From the NCBI RefSeq assembly GCF_032854445.1, contig NC_088296.1, positions 19,893,853 to 19,957,852 of the forward strand: a stretch of DNA of 64,000 nt. The letters are read 5' to 3'. This DNA is from Liolophura sinensis (Eukaryota > Mollusca > Polyplacophora > Chitonida > Chitonidae). Under the pieces are notes generated by a model. The model worked only from the letters and a program-made list of their open reading frames with translations, searched no databases and had not been told where the DNA came from. How positions within the stretch are numbered: position 1 is the stretch's first letter; each line of letters starts with the position of its first letter. Both the position numbers and the translations under genes were made by a program. Of the stretch, positions 22,181 to 34,300 are shown piece after piece.

Positions 22181-23030
22181 GTGACATTTGATTTATTACG
22201 AACAAATCATTTTATCCTATCAACTAGTACGAATAATTCCTAAGCTATCTAATTTACTTTTTCAAAACATGTATAATTTTCTTGTTGCTTCAAATATTCC
22301 TTTTGCATCAGTCATAACAGTCATAGCAATTTACCTCAGATGGGTTTCAGGTCTATGGGTCTGAGCTAAGGTTATTGTCTTTATTGTCATTTTGTCTGCA
22401 AATGGATACTTGTCTTTACCATTCGATTGTTGTTTGTTCCGGTTTAATGTTATTTTGTAATTTAAAATTTAACGAAAACATGGCAGCCTGTTTATTGTGG
22501 ACAAGATGCCTAAATGTATCATCCAGTAGAATTTGGTCCCATATCCTTAAGATTTCTTTAATTAAATTCCATCTTATTCTTTTATTAAACACTTCCAAAT
22601 CCATCGCGTCTCTGATCAGGCTTCTCCCCTTTAGCGTCTGTCTTGTCTTTTGAATCTCCATTCCGAAGGTTTAATATTATTTTCCACCGTTTGTCTATAA
22701 CGCCAAAAAAAAAAAACACATCTGAAGAAAAGAATAGCTGTGTCGGCACATCGAAGGTTTGATGAAGATTTATTGATAGGTGTGGTGTCCACAGTTGACA
22801 TTTATCCTGGACATAACTTTAATTTTGATTCGCTATAGTATAATGTTACTTTGTCGGGTAAATTTCGGTTGAAATCTCGATAGCTCTCCTATCGAATTCA
22901 ATTTGGTGAGACATAGTCACCACGATTATATGATGCATCAATCTATTGATGCAGACTGAAACTTTCTTTTAGTGGAATGGTGTAAACGATGGTGTTAGTT
23001 TCTACTGACATTTCTTTTTATATGGTGAAG

Positions 23031-23278
23031 GGCCCAACGTGACTCAGCTGGTTAGCGCCCTAGCGCAGCGTAATAACCCAGGAGCCTCTTACCAATGGTG
23101 TCGCTGTGAATCCTGTCGCTTCTTCTCCGTCCGTTCGTGGGAAGTTCTACCAGCAATCTGCGGAAGGATTTCCCCCGGGCTCTTCCCGGTTTCCTCCCAC
23201 AATAATGTTGGCCTCTGTCGCATAAATGAAATATGCTTGAGGAAGGCGTAAAACACCAATCAAATAAATCAATAAATC
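23031..23278 (+). mobile_element. SINE-1, U1 copy
   Basis: Nearly full-length: head GTGACTCAGCTGGTTAGCGC, body GTTCGTGGGAAGTTC and TTTCCCCCGGGCTCTTCCCG, tail AAGGCGTAAAACACCAATCA plus an AAAT run. The same insertion is present at 34041 (U2) and 49890 (U4), so it is older than the unit duplications. The U2 copy has kept the CCTCCGTGGCTCAG head better. Confidence 0.9.
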
Positions 23279-25191
23279 CTTTGGTAAAGATGCCTAACTG
23301 TACCAGATGAGAATGGTGTCAAAGATTTCAAAGATTACAGTCGTTTGGCAGTAACACTGACGAAAGAAACCTGCTCCTCCAATTCATTCATTCTTTTAAC
23401 TGAACGTCGTTAAAATGAATGTACTTTGTTTCTGCAGCAGAATATTCTGATAAATATAGAGCACATATCCTGATAACTCAACATTAAGATTGTGTCACAC
23501 TTACAGGATATTATGTTGGATCTGACACCTTGTTATGGTATGATAATCAGTGATAATCAGTTATGTAGATTTCATGCAGATACAACCCTGTGCCATTTCC
23601 CACTGAATGGTATATCTACTTGTGCTAAGAATTAACCCTGTCGAAGACTTGCGAACACTAACGATTTAATTATTTTTGTCAAATATGCCAAAAATTCATA
23701 TCACCTTTCATACTCTGTGTATCACTCGAGCAAAACACAGTTCTTTAAATTAGAGTGATAGCACTTTTCTTCCCAGATATCTATAGAAGTTTGCGTGCTG
23801 GTCTTTGTAAGTTCAGCCATTGCACCGAGGTTGAAAAATCCATACGCCAGTGTCTGATACCCTCTAAAAAAACTCCGGGGGCCTGGCCTGATAACAGGTC
23901 AGGTAACTGTCAGTGTTTTCCATGGTTAGCATACATGATAGAGATTGATGTACAGGGTGTCTTTTCTGACACGGATGAACGACGTTGTCCTTTTACATGA
24001 GCAGTGAATTTGAAAACCAGGCTTGATGTGTATTTTACTGGCAATTAGATCCCAAAATGTGATGGATACGTCAGTACGTCTGAAACCATTTAGCACTTCC
24101 TAGCTGATATCAAGAAGATAATGAGCGACTTGGACAAAACGCACAAATATATAGTTCAATTGCCACATAATAGCTGGTATACCTCTAGCATCTGATGTAT
24201 ACAGTGAGCAATTACTATGGAGCTGTCACGCATGGTTTGATGTATGCTTTTTCAGTCGATAGAAGAATTTCTTAGGCTTTTTTTCTTCAAACGGTGCATA
24301 ATTGTAATCGCAAAATTTAATACTAAACTCTCGGCAACTGGCAGTGCTCTTAGTTTGGTCAGTAAAGTCTAAAATTATCTGAATGTAGGGAGCAATACAA
24401 GGAAGGCTATTACACGTCTCCAAACAATAGCATATTCTTAAGAGGTTATGGACAAAAATTAACACTGAAAGCAACCAACGGAAGCCAAACGATGCTTCTG
24501 TACTCACACCAATTATCAATTAATAGATATGCCCCAATTCGCCTTTTATAACTGTCCGGCTGTCTGTTAACATTGTTTGCTGGTTAGATCTTCCTGTGTG
24601 AAAAGAGATGTTGTGACGAGCGAGATTGTTCACACGCGAGAGGAAAATAGCCCAGTGTTACCTCTATTATTGATGACATTCGATCACAGTATCTAGGTCA
24701 GAGCCTCAGCTTGATAAACGGTAAACCCTTGGATTCTACCTGTTTCTAATCCTTCTTGTTCTTAGTTTTAGTTGAGCATAATCTAATGTGACAATACATG
24801 TTCCGGTTCCCGTTACCTCACACAGTTACGTTAACATGATCTATCGCTGTATTGTCAGAAGAGCTTTCACTTGTTTCACTTGCAAGTACTCGCGCATGGC
24901 GAACATCAAATGGTGATCTATGATTGCTATGGCGATCTAGTAGAAAATACAGCCATTTCTTGCAACACTTTTTCCTGCATTTATCTTCGCGTCGGAAGCT
25001 TTGGAACAAAACAATTGGACAGCACTAGGCAGAAACCAGTAGTCTAGGTTATAGTAACCCGGTCATGTGACCTGTGAAAAAGAATCTTTACCAGGCCGTG
25101 TGCCGAATTGTTGATTACAACAATTCATTTTGTTTCCCTTTCATTTTGTCTGTTGGTTAGATAGACAAATGTTTGGTCCAAGTAATTTAAC

Positions 25192-25338
25192 ATGGCACTT
25201 TCACCTGACGAGAGGCTCGAGTGCATAATATCATCGGCGTTTTGCTCATTTGACTTTGTTAAAAATTTTACAGGTAGTCCCAATTTGCAAAAGTTTGGTA
25301 TTAGAAAGCTATTCCAAAGCATGTTATTCAAATCATGA
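25192..25338 (+). other. Short recurrent ORF of 48 codons (begins MALSPDERL)
   Basis: ATG to stop in one frame, no known motif. U4 keeps the frame and extends it (52436-52669). In U2 a SINE-2 has inserted within it (35714). Between U1 and U4 most base differences are replacements and only about five are at silent positions, so there is no sign of selection on protein. It is recorded because the peptide looks gene-like (ends GIRKLFQSMLFKS). Confidence 0.12.
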
Positions 25339-25630
25339 GTAAAATGTGTATACGGTCATGTGTTGCTGTGACAACATGCATTAGGCATATGGTTGCCATA
25401 GCAATGTACAATGTTGTACAGCACTAAACATTAACATAATTAACATTATAAAACAGAGAGTAAAACCGGAGTAGTGACGCCAGTTTGATAATCGATAAAA
25501 TATTTCAAAATGGTGAAATATGCTTGGTCTCTCGTCAGTTTACCTCAGTTAGGTAATTATTCTCACTATGTATGTACGTGTAAATCATTAAATACTAGAA
25601 AATTACATGATGAGTTTCGAATCTGGCTTA

Positions 25631-25970
25631 CCGGCCCCGATAGCACAGTTGTTAGAGCGTCCGCTTCGGGAGCGGTAGATCCAGGGTCAATTCTGGGTCG
25701 AGTCACGACTAAGACCTTAAAAGATGCAGCCTGACGTTCATCATGAAGGGAATAGTGCAGCGACTGGTTGACCCCTATCAGTGTAATAGCTCGGGATGGG
25801 CGCCGTACTTGTTTTCGGTAAGGGGTCTGAGTGAAGCAGCACAGTGGAAAGAGCGGTGGAAATCCGTCATACAACTATTACATGCACCCTGTGGATTCCT
25901 TCTTCGTCATATGACTGAGAAATTGATAAGCACGACGTTAAAGTCCAAGCACTACCTCACTTACTCAAAT
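25631..25970 (+). mobile_element. SINE-2, U1 copy
   Basis: tRNA-like head CCGATAGCACAGTTGTTAGA and AGCGTCCGCTTCGGGAGCGG with B-box GGGTCAATTC. The body has the CAACGACTGG-type motif, GAGCGGTGGAAATCC and CTTCTTCGTCATATGACTGA. The tail is GCACGACGTTAAAGTCCAAG followed by a degraded CACT run. Orthologous copies are at 36520 and 52873. Confidence 0.9.
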
Positions 25971-26050
25971 CTCACTTAGGCTGAAATAGGTTACGAAGGA
26001 CTACAGTGATGTCACTTGTAGGTGCACATTTTAATTAGACGTTTAGAACC

Positions 26051-26125
26051 GAAGCCAGTAAGAGTTTAACTTGAACTCACAGTGACCCCATTGGTGAGAA
26101 ACTGCTCTGTCATCGCGTCGTGATA
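26051..26125 (-). mobile_element. Remnant of minus-strand SINE-1 (U1)
   Basis: CTTGAACTCACAGTGACC and CATTGGTGAGAAACTGC are the head end of a reverse SINE-1. U4 has the much fuller version (53301-53525). U2 has the same remnant near 36957. The deletion is therefore shared by U1 and U2, which groups those two units. Confidence 0.6.
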
Positions 26126-26774
26126 CTTTTTATTAGGTTTGGATGCGTTCCTTCAGACTTTATTACAGAGTTATTGTTTGTGTATATATCTTATCTTATC
26201 GGATTTTAAGCGTGCTTTCGATTTCAAGCTTGTGGCCTAATGATATTTGCGCAAGTAGTCCGTTATCTACAAGGTAAACGACCAGAGATGGCTGTAAAAC
26301 GTGTTTAGAATGTTGACTCTCTGTGGATAGTGGGCTTTATTGAGTATGAACGACCTGATTAAACAACGTCTACTTCATTAACGGTGAGTTTAGTTCCTCA
26401 ACAAAGGAATAAGCGGAATATAATAAACACCCGGTATAATTTGTTGACTGTGATCCGTTTTATGTGTTATGCTAGACGTGATTGCGGAGTATTACGAAAA
26501 GTACTACAAGTAACGGTCATTATTAACGATTCTGTTACCTTGGCGACTTTACGCACGTACATTTAGCTGTTGACAGTTATTTGTAATGGAATGTAAGCTA
26601 GGAGGTTTTCCATATTAAAACTTTAAATTGCATGTATAGTGGTTATTTTTTTTTTAATTTTGAACACATTCCTTTATAATTTAAAAGATTTCAACATGAA
26701 TACATGGCAGCGACGAGAGTGTGACACATAGTCTTATGGTTTAGCAATCCAGTTAACTTTCTATGGATACGTTG

Positions 26775-27325
26775 ATCGAAAGCAATACCTTACCGATTCA
26801 ATGGAAGTAGAATTTTCTCATATAAATGTACTTCCATGCCTGTACAGTTAACGGCAGTCTCGATGAGCCAAGTTTACTCAATATTAATCCAAAGCATTAC
26901 CTTACATATTCCAAGGACGTAGAATTATCTGATATGAATGTACCTCCATGCCTGTGCAGTTAACGGCAGTCTCGATAAGCCCAGTTTATTCCATATTAAT
27001 CCAAAGTATTACCTTATCTATTCCAAGGACGTAGAATTATCTGTTATGAATGTACCTCCATGCCTGTGCAGTTAACGGCAGTCTCGATAAGCCCAGTTTA
27101 CTCAATATTAATCCAAAGCAATACCTTACATATTCCAAGGACGTAGAATTATCTGATGTGAATGTACCTCCATGCCTGTGTAGTTAACGGCAGTCTCGAT
27201 AAGCCCAGTTTACTCAATATTGATCCAAAGCATTACTTTATCTATCCCAAGGGCGTAGAATTATCTCATATGAATGTACCTCCATGCCTGTGCAGTTAAC
27301 AACAGTCTCCATAAGCCCAATTTTA
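26775..27325 (+). repeat. 112-bp satellite array 2 (about 4.9 units)
   Basis: Monomers start at 26775, 26887, 26999, 27111 and 27223, all exactly 112 bases apart. The array directly follows the end of A-right of U1, without block B. The first monomer has the inverted repeat ATGGAAGTA / TACTTCCAT (26801-26809 with 26829-26837): both arms differ from array 1 in the matching position. The last monomer has the standard terminal variant GCCCAATTTTACC. Confidence 0.95.
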
Positions 27326-29344
27326 CCACATATTTAGTGTGTTTACTTGAAATGGTTTAATTGTTACTGATACTTGTGCACCTATACTTAAACACAATGT
27401 AAACGTTTACTGAAATCGGTACTGGCCAGCTGCAACTTATTCAGTAAATGTTTAGCACAAAATGTTGACAGGATGAAATCATCTATAGACACTGTAGTAA
27501 CCATAAATGACCTTTGACGCACATTTTAGGCCATGCAGAGATCACAATAAACTTGCTATCCACGTATCTTTCAATCCACGTGCACTTTTTAATATGCAAA
27601 GACACGTCATACATGGATTCATTAAGTTCCCTGTACCTGACCAGACTGAAACCAGTGCAAATAAACTTTCGCTCAATTTCTCAGGATTATCACTTCTTAT
27701 TCGGCTGATTAGCTCTTGTGAACACAAAGTATCATCGAAATTGCATAATGGGCATTTATATACCCAGTCCTTGTAGTTTGGGGATTGTGACGAGCTCTAG
27801 AGCCTAGGTGATGTTTCTGTTAGTGCATCTTCATGTTTTAAAAACTAAGTTCTGTTTTAGAAAATTAACATGGCCCAGACGAACCCGAAGAACATGCTCT
27901 CGTGTCTAAAAATATCGGACAATAACGTTCGAAAATAAGAGCGTTCTCTTTACTCAACATGTTGGTTAAGAGAAACTGTTGTAGCTGTTTTTATTACCGT
28001 CTAAAATTCGGACTGTTATGTCATCGTCGCTCACTTATATGCACCATTGATCTGTTGAACTGATTACGTGTGGCGTAATTCTACATCGCCATTGGTGCCT
28101 TGTGTTCTCATTATCAGGGAAAATTACACTAATGTTCTTTTTTCCGTTCATGACATCACACAACAAATCGCAGGCACAGTCTGAAAAGAGATCTACCGTT
28201 TCTTATAACCATAAAATGGCGCCGAATGGAAGGAGTAAAGTAAAGAAAACTATTTAGTGTTGTCTGATAAATGGGGCACAAAAACATCTCAGTGAAGAGA
28301 AAAGTCATCACACAGGTCTTCCTAAATATGCAAATTTTCTTGAAGTATCTTGACATATTTTTGCCCTTGCGTTAAAACGAAAGGCTTAGGATTCACAAAA
28401 GTACATGTAGCCGCAATCATAAACAGTTCAAATATTATTAGGGTGTCCGCATGATGTATTTGGTTTTACGATTATTCCCTAATCGCCTAAGATCGATATT
28501 GAGGAAATTTTGTTTTTGTATCCTTTGGAAGTGTTCCACCAAAGACAAAAATGAAAACAAAATATGGAAAACCTCAATAAATTCAAAAAAAAAATAAACA
28601 CTTTTTTAATTATCCTGTTGTTAACCATTACTTCAGCATTACACAAGCGGGTAATTTGATATGCCTGGAATCTGACACAGGATATAAAGGAAACGCGAGC
28701 TTCTAACCAATTAACTGGAGAACAACTGACGGCCACTGAGGGAAGGAAAAATCAATTCTGTGGGATATTGAGGGAAAAGTCAATGACCTGAAGGTATCGA
28801 TGACAGTGACGCCTAGAAAACAGAAAGGTGTGCCTTATCTCAGCACCCAATTACTCCGCTGGATGCCAGTGGGGAGATGGACTGGACAAGGACAGGTTTG
28901 CAGGACCTTTACTGCTCTCTAACAGTGCATGCGTGTTAGTAACATGATTATGAGCATTGAGAAGAGAGACAAATGCGCACTGATTTCTCTGATGCTATTG
29001 CCAATGGGATCAGCAGTACTCGTCTTTTAGGTATTTGAAATTCAGTTCGAAGTTCAAAAACTCTAGTGATAGATGTTCGTAGATAAACTCCTTCGAAAAG
29101 CTTCGAAATTGTTAAGTGGGGGAAGCTTTCTGAGTACACGAGCAATTACACTACCCGTAATTCGGCTATCGATCCGGAACGATGTTATGGCTGTTTTGGG
29201 GTTCATTTTTCGTGTTCTGGGGGTAGCTTTTCATTTACGTACCCTTTACTCTGATAAAACACTCGTTCTAATGGACGGAAAAACAGTCAATAACCAGATG
29301 AAACTGAACACAAAAGCTGAGATAAAGGTTTGGTTTTAATGAAT
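27326..29344 (+). repeat. Tandem unit U2, block A-left
   Basis: Matches 16581-18659 closely. Differences include loss of about 80 bases holding the GTGTAACATCAGGACTGTGA segment near 27925, and an early stop in the MAP small ORF at 28216. A plus-strand frame of 88 codons (29073-29339, begins MFVDKLLRKASKLL) is present. Related but shorter frames occur in U0 (12387) and U3 (40668). No domain is recognised. Confidence 0.87.
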
Positions 29345-29788
29345 GAGTAAACGAGTATATGAATAAATGGATGAATGAACGAGTCGTTTAACGATTACCA
29401 GAACGAATGAAAGAGCGGATTATCCACGCAACATTTCTGTAAAATAAACTTGTACTGATTAAAAAGGTAGTTGGATTTATGACTCTTAAATTGTTTATAA
29501 TGTACTAGTGTTGGGAAATCTTGAATGTCAGAAGTGCACATGTTGAGACACCCGTAGACTGAACTATTCAGAAAAGATAACTAAAAAAGAGAACGGGCTG
29601 TTATATTCCAGTCTTCTCCCAGAGAACAAAAAAGTTGTCTTTGTATAACATTATGACGTATTGTAAGGAAACCACCAAACCTTTCGAAAAACCAGGTATA
29701 ATCCTGCATACAACAGTTTTTTTTTTAATCATAACATGAATTGAGAACACATTTTACGTCACAAGGATACAATTTGTTCCCAGTCTCC

Positions 29789-30086
29789 CTGTAGGTATGC
29801 ATGTATGTATGTATGTTTGGGGTTTAACGTTGTACTTAACAATTTTTCAGTCATATGGCGACATTGGGTACGTGTACATATATTGTTTCAATGCGGCCAC
29901 AAAAGTGTCATACCGAAGACACAAGACTTGGAGCCACAACTAATCACATTTTACTGGAACAGTCAGTGCTGAGCCCCAAGTGAGGCAGCAGCAAACACCA
30001 TTTTTAATGCCTTTGGTATAACCGGACAATGGTTTGATCACGGATCTCCCGGCTTCTAGGCGCTCTAACCATTACACCACCGAAGC
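29789..30086 (-). mobile_element. SINE-3, U2 copy
   Basis: Equivalent of the element at 19102, with the same tail (GTTTAACGTTGTACTTAACA read on the plus strand) and head (TCTAACCATTACACCACCG on the plus strand). Small internal deletion near 29893. Inherited with the unit, not a new insertion. Confidence 0.8.
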
Positions 30087-32870
30087 GGTCTTGAGCATGT
30101 GAGAAAAGATCGTGTATTTCACAAGCCTATCATTGGTGAGTTATTTCACAGTCGATATCAGAAAATTATTATGTGCTTTCAGATTTTGAGCAGGTGAAAG
30201 AGGACATTGATATCGAAAGCTTATTATTTTGTTGCCAACATTGAGCATGTGTGCCAAAGACAATCTGTGTCACAACACACTCTTTGGCAAGTCACCGATG
30301 AACTTTTACACGTGCCACGTACATATGTGCACACCGTATTGATGAAAGACGTGTATTCGTATTCTCTAAACGTGTGTAAATTACGTGTACTTGTATATTG
30401 TCCTCTACGGTATGTATACTGAAGACAACGAGAAAAAAAGGACATTGTGACATTTGTCGGAAATAATTTAAACATGTTTAAAATACACCACAGTGATATC
30501 AATAATAAGTACCCAGTCACAGTCAATTGAACTGGTACACAGGTTTGTTCATTTTCCAGGAGACCTCTGTCGGGAACTGTGGTTAAAGCATGCGCTAAAA
30601 ATAAGTATTAAACTGGTTAAATGAACATAAAATACAGCAAATAGCGTTAATATAGAAAGAGTTAATTACAGATATTTAAAACGCGTTAAATAAGTTCCAA
30701 TATTGATTTGTTTTACCTTTTACCACTACACAGGCGTCACTTTACGACTAGGTTCAATATTGTGTTTTTGAGGCACAAACTTTGAAAAATTGAACAGCAG
30801 GGTAGAAAATGTGTCATTTGGAGCTTGTGCTCAATCAAGGCAATTATGAATCCGAGATTGGCGTAAATCGTTTTACGTGGAACGCAATTTATTATTAATT
30901 GTGGGCGTAAAGAAATACGCTAAACAACAATGTGTTGCATAATTAGTGTAAAAATTAGCCCCCCAAAACAAAATAAAGATTATGTATTTTTACACGTGAT
31001 TTCACGACAAAACAAGGAAACATTTTGTACCGATAAGAAACTTTCAATTTGTCAGTGTTCGTGTATTGTTTGTGTAAAAGTGGCTGCTCTTATACAAAAA
31101 GCTGTAGCTACATGTACGATACACCTTCACAAAAGGGATTATGTTTTCGCTTTCCTTTGTTTGTCTGACTGTCCCCATGATAATTTATCTCTAAGAAAAC
31201 AAAATTATCCAAAATATCTGGTGACGCTAAAGTTTTTGTTGTAAAGGATAACTGTTTTGCTTCTTTTAAGAAAAGAATTTAGGCTTTTTAATATTACACA
31301 TATATCGGCGATATCATCAATCGCATGTGGAATGTTCTTCCATAGTATGTAGATTATTAGAGCATAGCTGCGTGGTAAAACAATAACTATCGCTATTTCC
31401 CTTCATCTGTCATTACAGAATTAGGCAACAGCAGGCTTAAGTGGGCATACCGCTGTATTACATGTAGCTTTAGCACATCCGGTTGTTTTCCCAACGAGAC
31501 TCAGCGCTCGCGCAATGCGGAAGTCAAATTCAATGGGATGATATCACCCCCTGGAGTGACAGCCTGCAAAGGTTTGTTGTTTAAGTTACCATAGTGAGCC
31601 ATTTTAGATGACAGTTTCAATGCAACATTTCTTTTTGAGTCAGAACATCAGTAAAAATACGGTTTGACAACATCCGGTAGTTGTCTAAATCATCGTGACC
31701 CAGTAATGTCACATTTAGGGTCATGTACCCGAAATTCGAACCTCCCCAAGGGTGGTGCAAAGTGCAAAGTTGAAGTACGCATGCGTTGTATCTTCTGAGC
31801 GCACATCGATGTTTTCTCTCTTTTCTACAACAGTGATTTGCGGAAAACAAACTTCGAATACAGTAGGTATGCTTGCGTTGTCATGACAACGTATTTGAGA
31901 GGAATATATTTCTATTGCAGTGCTGCAGTATAAAATCACAGTCGTCACAGACTCGGTTTCATTGCATAAATAGCCTGCACTCGCCGTCTAGATTCTAGCT
32001 TAAGGCTTCCCCTCTTTGTCCATGGCGGTTTTCAGATTATCTGAAATTCAAACGACCGGAGTTGGCCGTAAATCATGGGTGGAATAATGGTTTTGAGAAG
32101 GTCATGGACTCTAATGAGACATAACAACCTTGTTAAACAACATCTGCGTTATTTCATGAGAGCATAGATCTTCTGGGAATAAAGTCAGTATAAGGGAAGG
32201 TAAACTAAGATAAGCAATAACAGATTGAATGCTGAATACAATATCCAGACGTGGATTTATTAAAAAAAATTGTAGACTTTTTAAAATGGAATTCAAGGCA
32301 GTGTTCAAATGAATGCAGGACTAGAGCTTACAGCTACGATGACAGTATTTTAGCTACATCATGGCAGGACCATGAGACGAAAATCAGAACAAACGGTAAA
32401 GATACAATTAAAACCAAGAAACCCAAAATTACAACGAATACAATCAATAAAGCACATCCATATTCAAGTTGAAAATATTTTTGAAGTTCATCGCTAGCAA
32501 TACTGTCACTGAGATAAAAGACATATACTCATGTAATTCACTCTCGCACGGCTAATGATGTGACAGGTCTTTAGTAAAATTATCTTAATTTTACGATGGC
32601 AGGTCTTGCTTAACATTTCCAGCTTCATTGATCGAATTGCAATGTATTTGCCTTTAACTAGATGGATTTTGTTAGAGAAATCGTTGGAGGGCTCCGATCA
32701 GTTCCATTATACGCTGATTGCCAACCATTTACCCTGCCGGCAGTATTCATTTCCATTTTGTTATAGGCAAATCTCTCTAAGATGGAATCCAAACATCTTT
32801 CTCATTGCTGCTCCGTTCTGATAACACAGATATGTTGTCCCAAGACTGTGGTTTCTCGAAGTTAGATTCC

Positions 32871-33116
32871 TCAGGTGCGTGGGAGAAACGAGAGCCGTAA
32901 ATTAAGGAAAGTGTGATTAATTAGTTTGGCAGCCTTCGAATCCAAGCAAGCACATGAGAGTTTGGTCGACAGCACCATGCTGTTTCCAATCGTTACCGGC
33001 GTTTGTTCAAATACTTTAGTCTCCCAGTTACCTGAGTCTGTCCGGGTCTGACTAACAGCTTCCGTCGTCAGTGTTAGTAACAACGTTTGTTTAGTGTAAG
33101 GTACACATTTACTCAT
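32871..33116 (-). other. Recurrent 81-codon minus-strand ORF, U2 copy
   Basis: Same frame as 21867-22112, with several replacements (for example VSQTRTDSGNWETK). Coding status is doubtful, as for the U1 copy. Confidence 0.18.
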
Positions 33117-34040
33117 GAGACATTGGTGTGCCTATGGTCTGTGGGGGTGTTATTTCACGTGCTAACACGTATTGATTTAAATCAGGGACATTTGATTGAT
33201 AACCAACAAATCATTTTATCCTATAAACTAGTACGAATAATTGCTAAGCTATCTGATTTATTTTTTCAAAACATGTATAATTTTCTTGTTGCTTCAAGTA
33301 TTCCTTTTGCCTCAGTCATAACAGTCATAGCAAATTACCTCCGATGGTTTTCAAGCCTATGGGTCTGAGCTAAGGTTATTGTCTTTATTGTCATTTCGTC
33401 TGCAAATGGATACTTGTCTTTAGCATGCGATTGTTGTTTGTTCCGGTTTAATGTTATTTTGTAATTTAAAATTGAACGAAAACATGGCAGCCTGTTTATT
33501 GTGGATAAGACACCTAAATGTATCAACCAGTAGAATTTGGTCCCATATCCTTAAAATTTATTTAATTACATTCCATCTTGTTCCTTTTTTAAACACTTCC
33601 AAATCCTTCGCGTCTGATGAGGCTACTCCCCTTTAGCGTCTGTCTTGTTTTTTGAATCCCCATTCCGAAGGTTTAATATTATATTCCATCGTTTGTCTAT
33701 AACGCCAAAAAAACACATCTGAAGAAAAGAATAGCTGTGTCGGCACATCGAAGCTTTGTTAAAGATTTATTGATAGGTGTGGTGTTCACGGTTGAAATTT
33801 ATCCTGGACATAAGTTTGATTTTGATTCAATACAGTATAATGTTACTTTGTTTGGTAAAATTCGGATGAAACCTCGAAAGCTGACTTACTGAATTCAATT
33901 TGGTCAGACATAGTCACCACGATTATATGATGCATTAATCTATTGATGCAGATTGAAACTTTCTTTCAATAGAATGGTGTAAACGATGGTGTTAGGCGTG
34001 CTATTAGCTTTTTCTGACATTTCTTTTCATATGGTGAAGA

Positions 34041-34300
34041 GGCCTCCGTGGCTCAGTTGGTTAGAGTGGAAGCCGCAGCGTAATGACCAAGGAGCCTCTC
34101 ACCAATGCGGTCGTTGTGAGTCAAAGTCCACTTCATGCTGGCTTCCTATCCGACCGTATGTGGGAAGGTCTGCCAACAACCTGCGGATGGGTTTTTCCCC
34201 CGCTCTACCCGTTTTCCTCCCACCATATTTCTGGGCGTGATCGTACAAGTGAAATATACTTGACTACGGCGTAAAACACAAATCTAATAAATCAGTAAAT
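34041..34300 (+). mobile_element. SINE-1, U2 copy
   Basis: Head GGCCTCCGTGGCTCAGTTGG, middle GGCTTCCTATCCGACCGTAT, tail ACGGCGTAAAACACAAATCT. Orthologous to 23031 and 49890. Of the three it has the head closest to the family consensus, so U1 and U4 carry later mutations or a gene-converted version. Confidence 0.88.

Larger units (their letters stand above)
18660..26774 (+). repeat. Tandem unit U1, block A-right
   Basis: About 8 kb, matching 29345-37742 (U2) and 46195-54082 (U4) in order and orientation, with a diverged version at 54430-62870 (U5). It contains SINE-3 (19102), SINE-1 (23031) and SINE-2 (25631), all shared with U2 and U4 and therefore older than their duplication. Relative to U2 it lacks about 390 bases near 20457 and about 340 bases near 24530. 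Relative to U1, U2 lacks about 850 bases (23370-24215). No defensible gene was found. Confidence 0.88.

Noticed and set aside
22375-22661. Opposed 92- and 81-codon ORFs in A-right
   Set aside because: Neither has a known motif, and the frame is broken in U2 (33451-33636 is shortened by an indel). No sign of selection.
23755-24000. 81-codon plus ORF with a relative at 50576
   Set aside because: The diverged U5 copy (58740-58960) does not keep the frame, U2 lacks the region, and no domain is recognised.
25631-25710. tRNA gene at the SINE-2 head
   Set aside because: A- and B-box-like motifs are present but no complete cloverleaf. All copies have the same SINE body and CACT-type tail.
25566-25874. 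102-codon minus ORF, repeated at 36455
   Set aside because: It is mostly reverse-strand SINE-2 body. Conservation reflects the inherited SINE.
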